Source of the DNA: Poronia punctata
Taxonomy: Eukaryota; Ascomycota; Sordariomycetes; Xylariales; Xylariaceae
DNA: 25,174 bases
Direction: 5' to 3'
NCBI GenBank assembly: GCA_022579005.1
Contig: MU401827.1
Span: 1-25,174, forward strand
The translations under genes and the position numbers were made by a program. Shown here one piece after another: positions 11,568 to 21,705 of the stretch. The number at the start of each line of letters is the position of its first letter. Position 1 is the first letter of the stretch. Below the pieces are notes generated by a model that was given only the letters and a program-made list of their open reading frames with translations, did not search any database and was not told where the DNA came from.

Positions 11568-14500
11568 TATTATTTATAAAAAATATAAATAAAAAATATA
11601 AAACAGCTTTATAAAAAATATAAAATAGCTTTACATTACTATTTATTAACAAAAAAAAAACGTTCTTTATTTTGTTTTTTTTTTAAAAAAAGCAGACTAA
11701 TATAATACATTTAAACAATTTAAAAAATGTTTAGTTTATAGTTATATAACCTAGTTATATAACCTATAGTTATATAATTGCTAACTAGTGCCCTAAGCAT
11801 TTTTATAAAGTAGCTCTAGCTACTAACAGCTATTTTAAATCCTAAAATTAATTTAATTTATTTTAACTAACTAACCTAATGCTATTAATATATAATACGT
11901 TTACCTTTGCTTATTTATTTTAAATGGCTTTTATAGCCTTTAAAATAGCTTTAATATACTAAATAATTTTAAGTAATAGTAGCAAATTATAATTAATTTA
12001 TAAATAAGTATTAAATATTAATAAAGTAAGTATTAGTTTATTAAAGCTTACTATATTATTAAAATCTTTTATTGCTATTTATAAAATTAATTTATTATTA
12101 TTTTAATAGCTAAGTTTTTTTTTATAATATTAAAAACATAGCATAAAAGGGTATCTATATATTTAATTTTACTAAGTGCTTAATACGCTTTAATAAGCAT
12201 TTTTTATATATAATATTTATAATCTTAGTACTAGTTTAAAAGCTTTTTAAAGCAAAGTTAGTACTAGGGTTATATACTATATAATTAGGCAATTTTTAAT
12301 AAACGTTAATTTAGCACTTATAAAGTATATTTTATACTTTATATTCTTTTATTGTTTAAATAAAAGTTATAGCTTAAAATAATGTAGCTAAATTAATAAT
12401 ATAAAAAACTTATTTTTCGTTAATTTAAACTATGTTAATAATAACTTTATAATTAAATTTATAATTATTTTTAAAGTAAATGTAAAGCCTTTTAGCGCTA
12501 GGTTATATGTTTAGTAATAATAATAAAAATGTTAATTTTTTTAAATTAAAATAATTTCCTTTGTAACTTGCTATAGTTAATTTTTATTTAAGTTTTACTG
12601 CTTTAAAGTGCTTAAATTATTTATAAAGCTAGTAGAACTTAATTGTAATAAATTATATAGTTATTTTATTAACGTGTATATTAAAAAATAAATTTCTTTA
12701 TTTATAAATAACTAGTATTATATTGCTATTGTTTTAAATTATAATATTTTTAATATTGTTAAAGTAAGCATTAATATAGTTAGCATTTTATAGCAAAAAC
12801 AAAAAAAAGTAAAGGTATTTAAAATATAATATATAGTTATTTTAAAAAGGTTCTATATTTAAATTATACTAATACTTTTAATAATATTACTACTGCTACC
12901 TTTAATATAAACTTTATTTAGTTTTTATATTATATTTACTTTTAAATTTAAGCGTAAATATTTTTTAATTGCGCCTTTTTAACTATTAAATAGTTAAAAG
13001 TACTTATATTTTATAATTTGCTTTAATATTTTATTTTATATAATTCTTTTAAAATAAAATAATTTGCTAGCGTTTTCTTTTTAAATTTCTATATTTTTTT
13101 GGTTATAATATAATATATATAGGCAGCGTTTATAAAAAACTAAGTAGATTTCTTTGCTATTTTTTTAGATTTTTCTTTTAATTTAGGTTTAAATTAAAAA
13201 CAATTTTAAAAATACTTTTTAAATTTATAAAATACTTAAACAAATTTTTAATATTTAGTTTATAGCTATAAATTGTTTTAAAAGTGCTAAAAATTAACAT
13301 TTAACTTTATATTTTTTTTAAAATAGTTTATTAAAAAACGGTTTTTTTATATATAAAATATTTATATTTTTACTTTAATAAGTTTAATTTAAATGTAGAT
13401 TAAAAGCAATACTATATTAAATTGTTTTTATTATAATTATAATTCTTATACTTGCAATCTATATAAAATGCAGTACTGCTTTTTTTATTATATGCTACTT
13501 ATAAATATGCTTGAAAGTTAAAAAATAAACTTTTAAACGTTAGCTTTTAATAAATAAGTGCTATATTAAACTTAAATATATCTTTATATATATATACTAT
13601 ATTTATTACTAAGTAAATTTTATTTTAATATATAGCGCTAAGTATTTACTAAGCTTTAATAATTTTATTAATTATAAAATTAAAAGCTTTTATAAAAACT
13701 TTATTTAGGTTTTATTTATAAATATTTTAATATATAATTATAGTTTAATTAGTAAACTATTAAAACTAATTTGCAATTTTGTTAAAATATAAATTTAACT
13801 TAAAATATATTTTTATAACTTATTAAAGCTAATTTGCTAAATAAAATACTGCTTAGTAAAATTATTTAAAATTATTAAAAATATAGCTTAGTATTAGTTT
13901 TTTTTTATTCCTATTTAGCAGCATAGATTAATAAAAATTTGTATTTTATTATAAAATAAGTTATAAGGCTTGCTTATATAATTTTAGTTTTTTTTTGCTA
14001 TATTTTTATAAACATAGCAACTTTATTAAAAGAAAAGTATTTATTAAAAATATTAAAAATAAATTATAAAGCAAAACATAATTAAATCTTTAAAAGTTTA
14101 AATATAAAGTTAAAACATTTTTATATTTAATAGCTATAGTAAAAGCAGCTTGCTATTAAAGCATAACTAGCTTGCTAGCAAGTAAAGGATTTATTAGCTT
14201 TAAGGGCTAAAAAGTATAAAAAGGATATATAGCTTATAATGCTTAAAAAGTTAAAATAGGTTAAGTACTTTAAAAAGCTTAAAAAGCCTAAGTAGCTTAA
14301 AAAGCCTAAGCCTTTTAGTTCATTACTAGTACTTTATAATATGCTTTAAGTTTAAGCGTATTTTAGCTTACAATTTTCTTATTAATAAATAAAAAAGTTA
14401 AACTAAGTTTTCTTTTAGCTAAAAATATATAAAAAAGTACTAAGCCTTGCTAATAATTATATTACTATTTATAATAGCAAGCAACTAGTTGCTTATTAAA

Positions 14501-15242
14501 GTATAGCTTTAAATTTAGCTATAATTAATACTTTTTTACTATAGTACTAGAAATAATAAATGCTAAACTATATACTTTACTAAGTTAAAAAAAATATATA
14601 TTTTATATTTAAAGTTTTTTAAAAACGCTTGAAAATGTCTTTGTTATTAAAATTAATATATAAATATTTAATTATCTTATATAAAACGTATATGTTTAGC
14701 TTATCTTTTACCTATATTTTAAAGTTAAGTTTTTAAATACTTTATTAGTTAAAAATAATATTCTTTTTTAAAAAATAAATAGCTATGCTTGTTTTTTTAA
14801 AGATTTTAACTTAATTTAAGTTTTTATTTAAAGCGTTATTAAAGCAGCATAGTACTAACTATTATATATAGTAGGCTTTTTAATATAATTAGTTTTTTAA
14901 ATTGTCTAAAAATAAACTAAAATTATATAATAACAATGCTATTATAAATTAATGCTAATTAGTTTTTAAATTAGCTGAAAGTTAACAAAGTAATAAAAAT
15001 ACTTACTATTTTTTATTTTATTAGTATATAACTTAGTATAGCTTTTTTTACTTACTAGATTTTTTTAAGTAGTTATATAGCAATTTAAGTTAGATTTTTT
15101 ATTTATTTTTTACTTAAATATAGTAATTTTTAAAAATAATTTAAAGCTAATATAGCTTTAAGTTAAGTAAAGAATAAGTATATTAATAGTTTTTATTTTT
15201 ACAATTTACTTTTTTATAGTTAGTAATTTAACTATTAATTAG
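11568..15242. other. AT-rich repeat debris, no intact gene
   Basis: RIP-type composition throughout, with slightly more C and G at 11738-11960, 12450-12620 and 13090-13180. Three further copies of the palindrome GTTATATAAC or a one-base variant lie at 11741-11778, just outside the LTR. A lysine-rich readable stretch on the plus strand at about 14160-14320 includes two near-identical 18-nt units (gcttaaaaagcctaagta / gcttaaaaagcctaagcc, about 14278-14313). It could be the tail of a degraded transposase, but I do not recognise the family. No frame is open beyond about 60 codons. Confidence 0.65.
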
Positions 15243-15607
15243 TATTAGTCTAGCTAAAATAAATATAATTATAATGTATTATTATTAATAGTACTATATT
15301 TACTTAATTAATTTAAAAAAAAAAAAAGTTAAAAGGACTTTTTCTAGCAAGTTTATATAGCTATAATAATATAAGAGTTATTTTATACTTATTAGCAATA
15401 TAAAAAGAATATAAACTTATTATATATTTAATATATAAAAAACGCATATACTTTATATATTAATTATAAACTAGGTATATACTAGGTATATACTTATAAC
15501 TAGATTATATATACTTTATTTTTTTAGTATTTACTTTATTAAAAGAAATATAATTTATATTAAAATAAATTTATTAATATAGTTAATAAGGTTAAAGATA
15601 TTAAAAG
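15243..15607 (+). repeat. Dispersed repeat, copy 1 (left flank of the island)
   Basis: Aligns in the same orientation with 20006-20382. Shared blocks in order are attagtctagctaaa, ttaatagtacta, tagcaagtttatatagctata, attagcaatataaaaa, tttaatatataaaaaacgcata, and atagttaataaggttaaag at the far end. Length about 365 bp, which would suit an LTR or a non-autonomous element, but I see no clear terminal motif or target duplication. Orientation is nominal. This copy is more AT-converted than copy 2. It also holds a small tandem 'ctaggtatata' pair at about 15471-15491. Confidence 0.7.
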
Positions 15608-15757
15608 GAAATATAACATATAATATTTAAATAAATTAGCCTTTTTATTAAAATATACTAAATTACAAACGTTTTTAAAGTAATTATTATAAAGGTTTAA
15701 GCAATAGGTCAGTTATAAGGTAATATTGCTAGCGATTTTAAGAACTAAGTATATTAA
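15608..15757. other. AT-rich transition into the gene island
   Basis: About 150 bases between the flanking repeat and the first recognisable P450 codons. Composition changes from strongly AT-rich to mixed at about 15760-15775, within a few tens of bases. It could contain mutated 5' P450 sequence, but none can be read. Confidence 0.5.
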
Positions 15758-16794
15758 ATAACTTTTAGCTGGATTGGGCCAGGTGCTCCGGCGATGCTAA
15801 ATATGCAAGATAACGTTACGCGCTCTAGTGTCCGGAACTCGAGAGACAGCGCGGAAATGACGATATTTGACGCATCGACGAGTACTACTGTCCCTTTCGA
15901 GGGGGACGCCCTCGGGGCATACAAGATGAGTGCTTGGTTGTGGTTGTCGCAGGCACTGAAACGAATGTAAGGGTATTGACCGTGGGGTCACATTGTATCT
16001 TCCGTGACCGCCAACTGTTACTCCGATTAAGGAATGAATTTCAAGCGGTAATGCCAACTCCAACTACTAGTCTTATTGGCCCGACTTGGAGATGCTTCCC
16101 TTACCTAATAAGTCAATACTATTATGACTGCATAGGCTGCTGAAGACGAAATAACTAGGTTAACAATTTGCAATACTTGCTTATTTGCTGAGTGGCGTTG
16201 TTAATAAGGCAACCCGGCTTTCCCCCGTCCCATATTCCGATCCACCCGCGGGGGGCGAGGGAATCTCTTAACATACAAAGATATGCTGATCCCACCACGA
16301 GTAAGTTCGTTTGAAGACTTCACTGCATACTTGCCTAGAAGAGACCCTACTTACCAATATCCGACAGGTGCCAGTTGGCATGATCGGCTACTTCGTTTAC
16401 ATGGACCCTAGCATTTCCCCCTTACCAGAATGTCTCAAGCCTGAGCGGTGGGTTGAGGCTGCCGACAAAGGACAGTAGGTGAACAAATTTATCATATCCT
16501 TTAGTAGAGGAAGCAGAAACTGTCTGGGTATTAAGTCAGTATTTGGGAAAGTTCCATCATCAGTGATCGCGGTCGTCGGCCAATGCTAGCCGTATCTTTC
16601 CTATCTAACAATTAGTCTAGCATATGCGGAAATACATATGACGTTGGCAGCAATGATTCGTCGCCTTGACTTGGAGTTTTGCGAAATGGTGCCTGGCAAT
16701 CTTCGCATCGATCGTGAGATGGGTAGCGGACACACCGAAGGAAGGCACAAACTTCTCAGTGTGCGTCAAGCTTACTGAGGTTATTGCCGACTGA
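15758..16794 (+). pseudogene. Cytochrome P450 pseudogene, 5'-truncated, with conserved introns
   Basis: C-terminal half of a fungal P450 haem monooxygenase. Recognisable blocks in order: TIFDASTSTTVPFEG (in the frame of the ATG at 15794); then, after a one-base frameshift near 15905-15924, QDECLVVVVAGTETNVRVLTV, the oxygen-binding I-helix with AGTET at 15949-15963; RLRNEFQAVMPTPTTS and PTW...FPYL; GVVNKATRLSPVPYSDP (frame 3, from 16179); after another frameshift, LTYKDMLIPPR. An intron at 16301-16367 (GTAAGT...ACAG) joins this in phase to VPVGMIGYFVYMDPS, with PERW at 16440-16451. A TAG at 16476-16478 interrupts KGQ/VNKF. The haem loop FSRGSRNCLG (FxxGxRxCxG) is at 16500-16529. A second intron, 16535-16615 (GTCAGT...TCTAAC...TTAG), joins GIN to LAYAEIHMTLAAMIRRLDLEF. 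A last frameshift near 16750 precedes SVCVKLTE and a TGA at 16792-16794. The K-helix ExxR region (about 16100-16178) is unrecognisable and the N-terminal half is missing, so it is non-functional. Its subfamily and substrate are unknown to me. Confidence 0.88.
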
Positions 16795-17295
16795 TATATA
16801 GGTGTATCTCGTTGTGCTTGGGCTTGGGGAGCTATTTTTATTTTGCAGATTTCTTTGTAGCATTTTCCATCTTGTTGTTGGGTCGGGGTTTTAATTATTT
16901 ATATGATATTAATCAGGGAGTTCTCAGGCTGTATAGCTTACTAAATAATAGTTTCATTTTGATGATAATGACAAGCATTTTATAGCATGTCCCTCTTGTT
17001 GGAATAATCCCCAAGCAAGTTGTAGGTATAGAGACTCAGGATACACTAAGAACATTAAAACCAAAAATCTCCATTCTCCTCGATAAGAGTTAATCAACCG
17101 GTTCTTTATACCTATTAGATATAAGAGACCGGCAATCTCAGTCTAGTGTACCCAAACCACCCAATAGCCAGAGCGCCACCATGGGGAATAATGAGTAATT
17201 ACTTGGTAAAAATGTCCCCCTTGTTTCATAGATCGCCTTAATGTCTTTGATTCTTTCCATAGAAGCATCTGGCTATCTCTCTCCGTCCGGGTTCC
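16795..17295. other. Intergenic region between two convergent genes
   Basis: About 500 bases between the P450 end and the stop of the membrane-protein gene. It should hold the 3' untranslated regions of both, but no unambiguous polyadenylation signal stands out. Composition is balanced to mildly AT-rich with no RIP pattern. It contains the imperfect inverted repeat listed at 17098-17132. I see no coding frame with family resemblance. Confidence 0.6.
17098..17132. repeat. Imperfect inverted repeat (hairpin) between convergent genes
   Basis: The arms ccggttctttata and tataagagaccgg pair in 11 of 13 positions around a short loop (about 9 bases). It lies about 165 bases past the stop codon of the membrane-protein gene on the minus strand and 300 bases past the P450 end. 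It could fold in either transcript's 3' region, or be the scar of a small element. No target duplication seen. Confidence 0.45.
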
Positions 17296-18589
17296 TTATA
17301 CATTTCCATGAGAAGTTTCGTCGGCTCTCCAGCCGCAGCTCGCGTCCGCCAGTTCTATATACACATGGGATGTGTTGCCCTGAAAATTGCTGTCATTGGC
17401 ACCCATTTCTCGGGACAATGGAGTCTTGCTTTCTCTTCTCCGTCGCTTAATGGCAATCATCGACATTAGGGACGTATAAAGAGTGCTGGGGACGACTTGA
17501 GACAGCCATAGAGCTCGAATTGCTGGCAGGCAGCTAACGACTAAAGCTATCGCCGCTTCGAGGAGTCTAAATCATATCAGCTTAGTCTTAGTAACCTGAA
17601 ATATAATAAAAACCTACGCTCCTATTACAGAGCCAATTATGTTAACTGAACTACCGGCTAGACTTGAGGCCTTAAAGTAGAGTGTGACCGCACTGGTTAT
17701 CAAGGTGCTTTGATTGACGGAAATAGATTAGTCGAGTCATTATCGAGGAAGCCAAATCTGATTGCTGTAAAACTCACAAGATTCCAGTCAGAAACAAGAG
17801 TAGTAGCCCGACCTTTTTATTCCTGGCAACGTTAAGCTTGAATATGACTGGGAATGGAATAGCTAAAATGATAATATCGCTAATAACAGCAACCGCCCCG
17901 TTCCAGATACCCAAGGCAAGGCCAGTTTGCAAGCACTTAGTGACAATCTTGCCTACGGTGCTGCAGTAAATCGTTACATAGATGGCCCCACCGGCAAACA
18001 GGACCGGAGGGGCGACGAGTACGATATAGGTGTTGATCCGAACCCAGCGGCTTGTCTCAAAGACTCTCAGGACCATGACCAAGAGCGGGACCTTGCCAAA
18101 GTACAGAGCTGCGGCAGATACCCATACCAATGTAGCGAATACCTAACTCACAGGTCGTGTAAGTGTCTATCAGGGACTGGCGTCATGGGATTGCCAGGTG
18201 TATATGTCGACACATACTTGAGGGATAGTGGCCAGGGGCGTCCTCGGGTTATTGGGGACTACATTTCTGTGAGCTGGCCGGATTCGCTCAAACTGATTGG
18301 TAGGTGAACTCACCCGTGGCCCCTATATATGACAAGACCGATAAAGCTATCAGAAAAGCTAGGGCCAAAAGTGACATCCCTGTAGGATTAACATCTGAGT
18401 CAGGAAAAGCTCCGGCGCACGAGTGTAGAGTAGAGACTGACAGTCGTCGAGGTGAAGTTTTCCGGTGATTTGCCAGCTATTGGCGAGCCGAATCAAAACA
18501 AAGATAGCGGCGATGACGGTTGGCGCGACGCATGCAGCAAGTAGAGATTCGTCCGACAAAGACGTCGGCAGCAGTATCTCCGATGACAT
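17296..18589 (-). CDS. Fungal rhodopsin-domain (PTH11-related type) integral membrane protein, six exons, intact
   Basis: Exons on the minus strand: 18589-18442, 18379-18314, 18258-18218, 18142-17778, 17707-17618 and 17566-17296. The introns (62, 55, 75, 70 and 51 nt) all begin GT and end AG, and intron 1 carries a CTGAC branch-like site. The joined frame is 981 nt, 326 residues and a stop. I chose the ATG at 18589 (context GCCATGT); the in-frame extension upstream has only a GTG. Seven hydrophobic segments lie at about residues 16-36, 51-71, 86-113, 121-145, 159-187, 194-220 and 227-257, with a hydrophilic tail to 326. Family landmarks: LHLDDW (45-50, W made by the first splice), LYFGKVPLLVMVLRVF (98-113), WNG...SDIIILAIPFPVIFKL (165-188), ARNKKVGLLLLFLTGIF (191-207), YFKASSLAG and SCLPA. 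This is the fungal 'rhodopsin domain' family, which includes PTH11-like receptors; many members are uncharacterised and ligand and function here are unknown. Exon 3 is only 41 nt, and the acceptor of intron 2 (18259) is the choice I am least sure of. No CFEM domain is present. Confidence 0.87.
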
Positions 18590-19190
18590 GGCGATAAAGT
18601 GTGTAGCATCAGCGGTAAGAGTCCAGGTAGACGATATGATGGGTTCTGCCACCTACTTTATTGTCTGCTGACCGGACAGCGATGTATAAGGACTGAGGCT
18701 GCTGGATTCCTCGACTGCATGACGGAATGTTAAGTTGTTTCGAACAGGCTGGAATACCCTCTCGTGGTTCCTTAATTTGACCGATGGCAGTGGCCTGAGG
18801 AATCGTGCATGCCTGCATTGTACCGATGTGGTAAGGTAGTATAGTGAGCAGGAGTTCGCGGGAGCCTAATCGAGCTGTCGAATCGCTGCTCGCTAGATAA
18901 ATATAACTCATCAATGGTTGCATCAGATAATTCAACTCGTTGTTCTTAGTATTGTGGGTATGCTGCATTGTAACTAAGAATCAAGTTTTGGAGTAAGTAA
19001 ACATGGGAGGTGTATAAGGTAGTTATCTAAAGGGGTCTATGGGTCTATGCTTAGCAAGGTTAGCGGCACGCACAGGCCCTGTTCCTAGCCTTCCCTATTT
19101 GTCCACCCACTCCGCAAGTATATAGTGGGTCTAGAAAAGTTAGGTGGTGTTTAGTATAGTTGTTTATTGCTTTTACTTATAAGAATTGTT
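18590..19190 (-). promoter_or_regulatory. Presumed promoter/5' region of the membrane-protein gene
   Basis: About 600 bases of balanced composition between the gene's ATG and the right edge of the island. A weak TATA-like 'ccttatacatc' lies about 100 bases upstream of the ATG on the minus strand. On the plus strand there is a 9-base tandem (ggggtctatgggtctat, about 19032-19048) and a small inverted repeat (acccact/agtgggt, about 19105-19130). No binding site is firmly identified. The island ends at about 19140-19200, where composition falls to the AT-rich state. Confidence 0.35.
18609..18968 (-). other. Upstream open reading frame in the leader/promoter region
   Basis: A 119-codon ATG-to-stop frame on the same strand as the membrane-protein gene, ending 19 bases before its ATG. 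I recognise no domain, signal peptide or membrane segment, and the composition (many Q, S, T, I) does not look like a conserved protein. It may be chance in the promoter, or an upstream ORF if transcription starts far upstream. A second in-frame ATG lies at its codon 51 (MQACTIPQ). Kept because nothing better explains this stretch. Confidence 0.18.
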
Positions 19191-20005
19191 AAAGAGGCAC
19201 ATATCTAGCATAACTTGCCTAGGCACTTATTATTAAAACTTAGCAATATAGCTAAAATATATAATTATACTAATTAAAGATATAAAAATGCATTGCTTTT
19301 TTTATTATAAAGTTTTTTTTTTTAAATAAGTAAAAAAAAAAACTTTTTATAAAAGGGCTTTTTTATAATAGTTTTTATTTTAGCTATATATTATTTATTA
19401 TATAAGTATTATAATAATTTTAGTTTTTTTATAACTTATTTAATTTAATATACTTTATTAAAATAAGCTAATTTATTAAACTATTTTATAATTAAAATTA
19501 AAGGTTTAAATAGTAATATATAAAGCTTTATAGCTATAAACATAATGTTTTAAAAAAAATTATTTACTTTTTTTACTTTTTTTATACTTTTATAATAATT
19601 AGTTAAAGTATTTTTAAAGCTATATTAATTTTATATTAACTAGGTTAACTTGCTATAAAAAGCTTAATTACTTATTATATACTAATAACTTTATTAAACT
19701 ATTTAAAGCTTTTTATTAATTACTTTTTACTATAAGTAGTAATTATATATATTAATGTGCTATAACTTTATTTTTAATATAATAATATTTATATTAACAA
19801 AATTAATTAATTATTAATTATTATATTAAATAATAATATGCTTAGCTTTTAAATTAATATTAAGTATATAAATAAGTTAGCTAATAAATATAGCTTTTTT
19901 ATAGCTTAAGCTAATATAAAAAGCTTTACTTTAAGAATAAAAGTAGTAATTATATTTTATTTATTAGCTTATTAACGTATAGGTTTTTAAAATAAACTTA
20001 TTATA
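19191..20005. other. AT-rich stretch between island and right flanking repeat
   Basis: RIP-type sequence with no open frame. It holds a strong A/T hairpin at about 19305-19350 (an A/T-run stem around ttaaataagtaaa). No relation to a gene or known element is visible to me. Confidence 0.6.
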
Positions 20006-20382
20006 TATTAGTCTAGCTAAAGTAAATGTAATTATAATATATTACTATTAATAGTACTATGTTAACTTGATCAATTAAAAGGGGAAAAAAGTTAAAAAGA
20101 CTTCTTTTAGCAAGTTTATATAGCTATAAAGGTTTATAGTATAATCTAGACCTATTAGCAATATAAAAAAAACGTAGACCTACTACGTATTTAATATATA
20201 AAAAACGCATACTTTTTATATACTAGTTACGTACTATATACGTATACTATATATACACTTTTTTAATAAAGTAAGTTTAACGCAATTTAAAACTAATGTA
20301 TAAAAAGCTAAAAATTTATGTTTATAAAATATTTAGGTTTTAATAGTTTTAATATAGTTAATAAGGTTAAAGGTATTAAAAG
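20006..20382 (+). repeat. Dispersed repeat, copy 2 (right flank of the island)
   Basis: Direct copy of 15243-15607, about 377 bp. It keeps G and C lost from copy 1: ttgatcaattaaaagggg, gacttcttttagcaag, tctagacctattagc, and acgtagacctactacgta. It ends with atagttaataaggttaaagg. With copy 1 it brackets about 4.4 kb containing the gene island. Whether the pair are LTRs of one element or two independent insertions cannot be settled here. Confidence 0.7.
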
Positions 20383-21705
20383 TATTTTAATACTTGCTAT
20401 TTTTTTAACTATATTTTTATTTTTTATGCTTTTGTTTTTAACTTGTAAGCAACCTATTATTGCTTTAAGTTTTATTTATATTTAATTTGTTATAATAAAA
20501 GACTTAAGTGTTTAGTTAAAAGTTCTCTTTATAAACAAATTTGTAAGTTTATTTGTTTTGTTAATTTAACGTACTTTTGCAATTTCTTTACGCTTATAAG
20601 ATTTTTATAGCAATATTATATTAATTATAAAGCGTTTTTTATATATACTTCTAAGTTTTATAAAATATTAATAAAGCAGCTAAAAAAGCTAAAAAGCAAT
20701 TACGCAACGCTTAATAGCTTTTAAGTAATATATAAAAAAAGCACTTATATAATAAGCAAAAGTTTTTAAGCTAATAATATAGTTATAACTTATACAAAAG
20801 GCTATATAGCTAATTTAAAAATAATATATAAAAAAGTAAAACTACTATTATAATTAAAATATATAAAATAGCTACTTTGATAATATAAGTATAGTAACTA
20901 AAAGCTTTAAAGCTATAATAATTTACTATACTTTTTAAAAAACTAGCACTTTTATAAACGCTAATAAAAGGCTTATTAAAAGTTAAAAAAAAAAGTAGTA
21001 GTAAAAACAAAACTAATTATTATAAGCAATTCTTTTAACGCCTCTATAAAAAACGTAAAGCAACTTTTATTAAAAAAACCAAAAAAAACATTAATAAAAA
21101 AAAGTAAAGCAAAGCAATTTATAAAGCTTTAAGTTAAAAAAAACCCAAAAAAAAGCGCTGCTTAATATAAAACGTAAATATAAAAAAAAGATTATTTGCT
21201 AGCTTTATATATAAGCTAAAAACTTAAAAAGTTAAAGTAAACAATTTAAATAACTTTAATAAGTTAAGCTATATAATATATATTATTATAAAGTATAAAA
21301 AATGTTTTTGTTTTTAAAACTAATTGCTTTATAAAGTTTTTATAAATATATTTTTTAAAATATATAAATACTTTATATATAAGCAATTATAAGCATAAAA
21401 TGTTATATACAATATTTATAGTAGCAATGTAATAAAAAGTAGTAAAAGAAAGTTAATATAAGGCTATTAAAGCGTATATATTATAATAACCTTATTAATC
21501 TACTACTTTTAAAGTAAAAAAACTTAGCTATATACTTTTTTAAAAACTAATTTTAAAAAAGTATAAAATATAAGCTTACTTAAATATTTATGCTTAATAT
21601 AATAAAAGGAAAATTAAACGCAAAGCAAAAAGCAAGCTATTACTACTTAAATAAGTATTTATATATAAGTTTAATAAAAAAGGTTTCTTTATAAAGTCTA
21701 AAGTA
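20383..21705. other. AT-rich repeat debris with a lysine-rich readable stretch
   Basis: RIP-type composition. On the plus strand from about 20995 to 21250 one frame has only TAA/TAG stops and reads as basic, protein-like sequence: KNKTNYYKQFF, RLYKKRKATFIKKTKKN, KKPKKKRCL, KKRLFASFIYKLKT. Repeated K and R with intact AAA/AAG codons and stops that RIP could make suggest a mutated transposon ORF, but I do not recognise the family, and AT-rich DNA favours lysine codons anyway. The 66-codon frame at 20810-21010 (minus) is a low-complexity artefact. Confidence 0.5.

Noticed and set aside
15797..16063. 88-codon minus-strand open frame
   Set aside because: It is antisense to the P450 I-helix region, whose plus-strand reading has clear family motifs.
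15794..16143. Two-exon gene using GTAAGG at 15966 as a donor to join the 15794 ATG frame to the 16143 stop
   Set aside because: The GTAAGG lies inside the P450 coding block (NVRVLTV), so splicing there would remove conserved residues; a frameshifted P450 explains the sequence better.
17241..17450. 69-codon plus-strand open frame
   Set aside because: Antisense to the last exon of the membrane-protein gene and without family resemblance.
17927..18307. 126-codon plus-strand open frame
   Set aside because: Antisense shadow of exons 2-4 and their introns in the membrane-protein gene; no recognisable protein.
18359..18652. Single-exon 97-codon reading of the membrane-protein N-terminus starting MAEP
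   Set aside because: The first codon is GTG, and the frame after HLDDC runs through intron 1; splicing at 18441/18380 restores LDDW and a membrane segment.
15243..20382. LTR retrotransposon with the gene island as its interior
   Set aside because: The flanking repeats show no clear TG...CA-type ends or target duplication and the interior has no retroelement coding trace, so only a direct-repeat pair is claimed.
20810..21010. 66-codon minus-strand open frame
   Set aside because: Low-complexity hydrophobic sequence typical of AT-rich DNA; no support.
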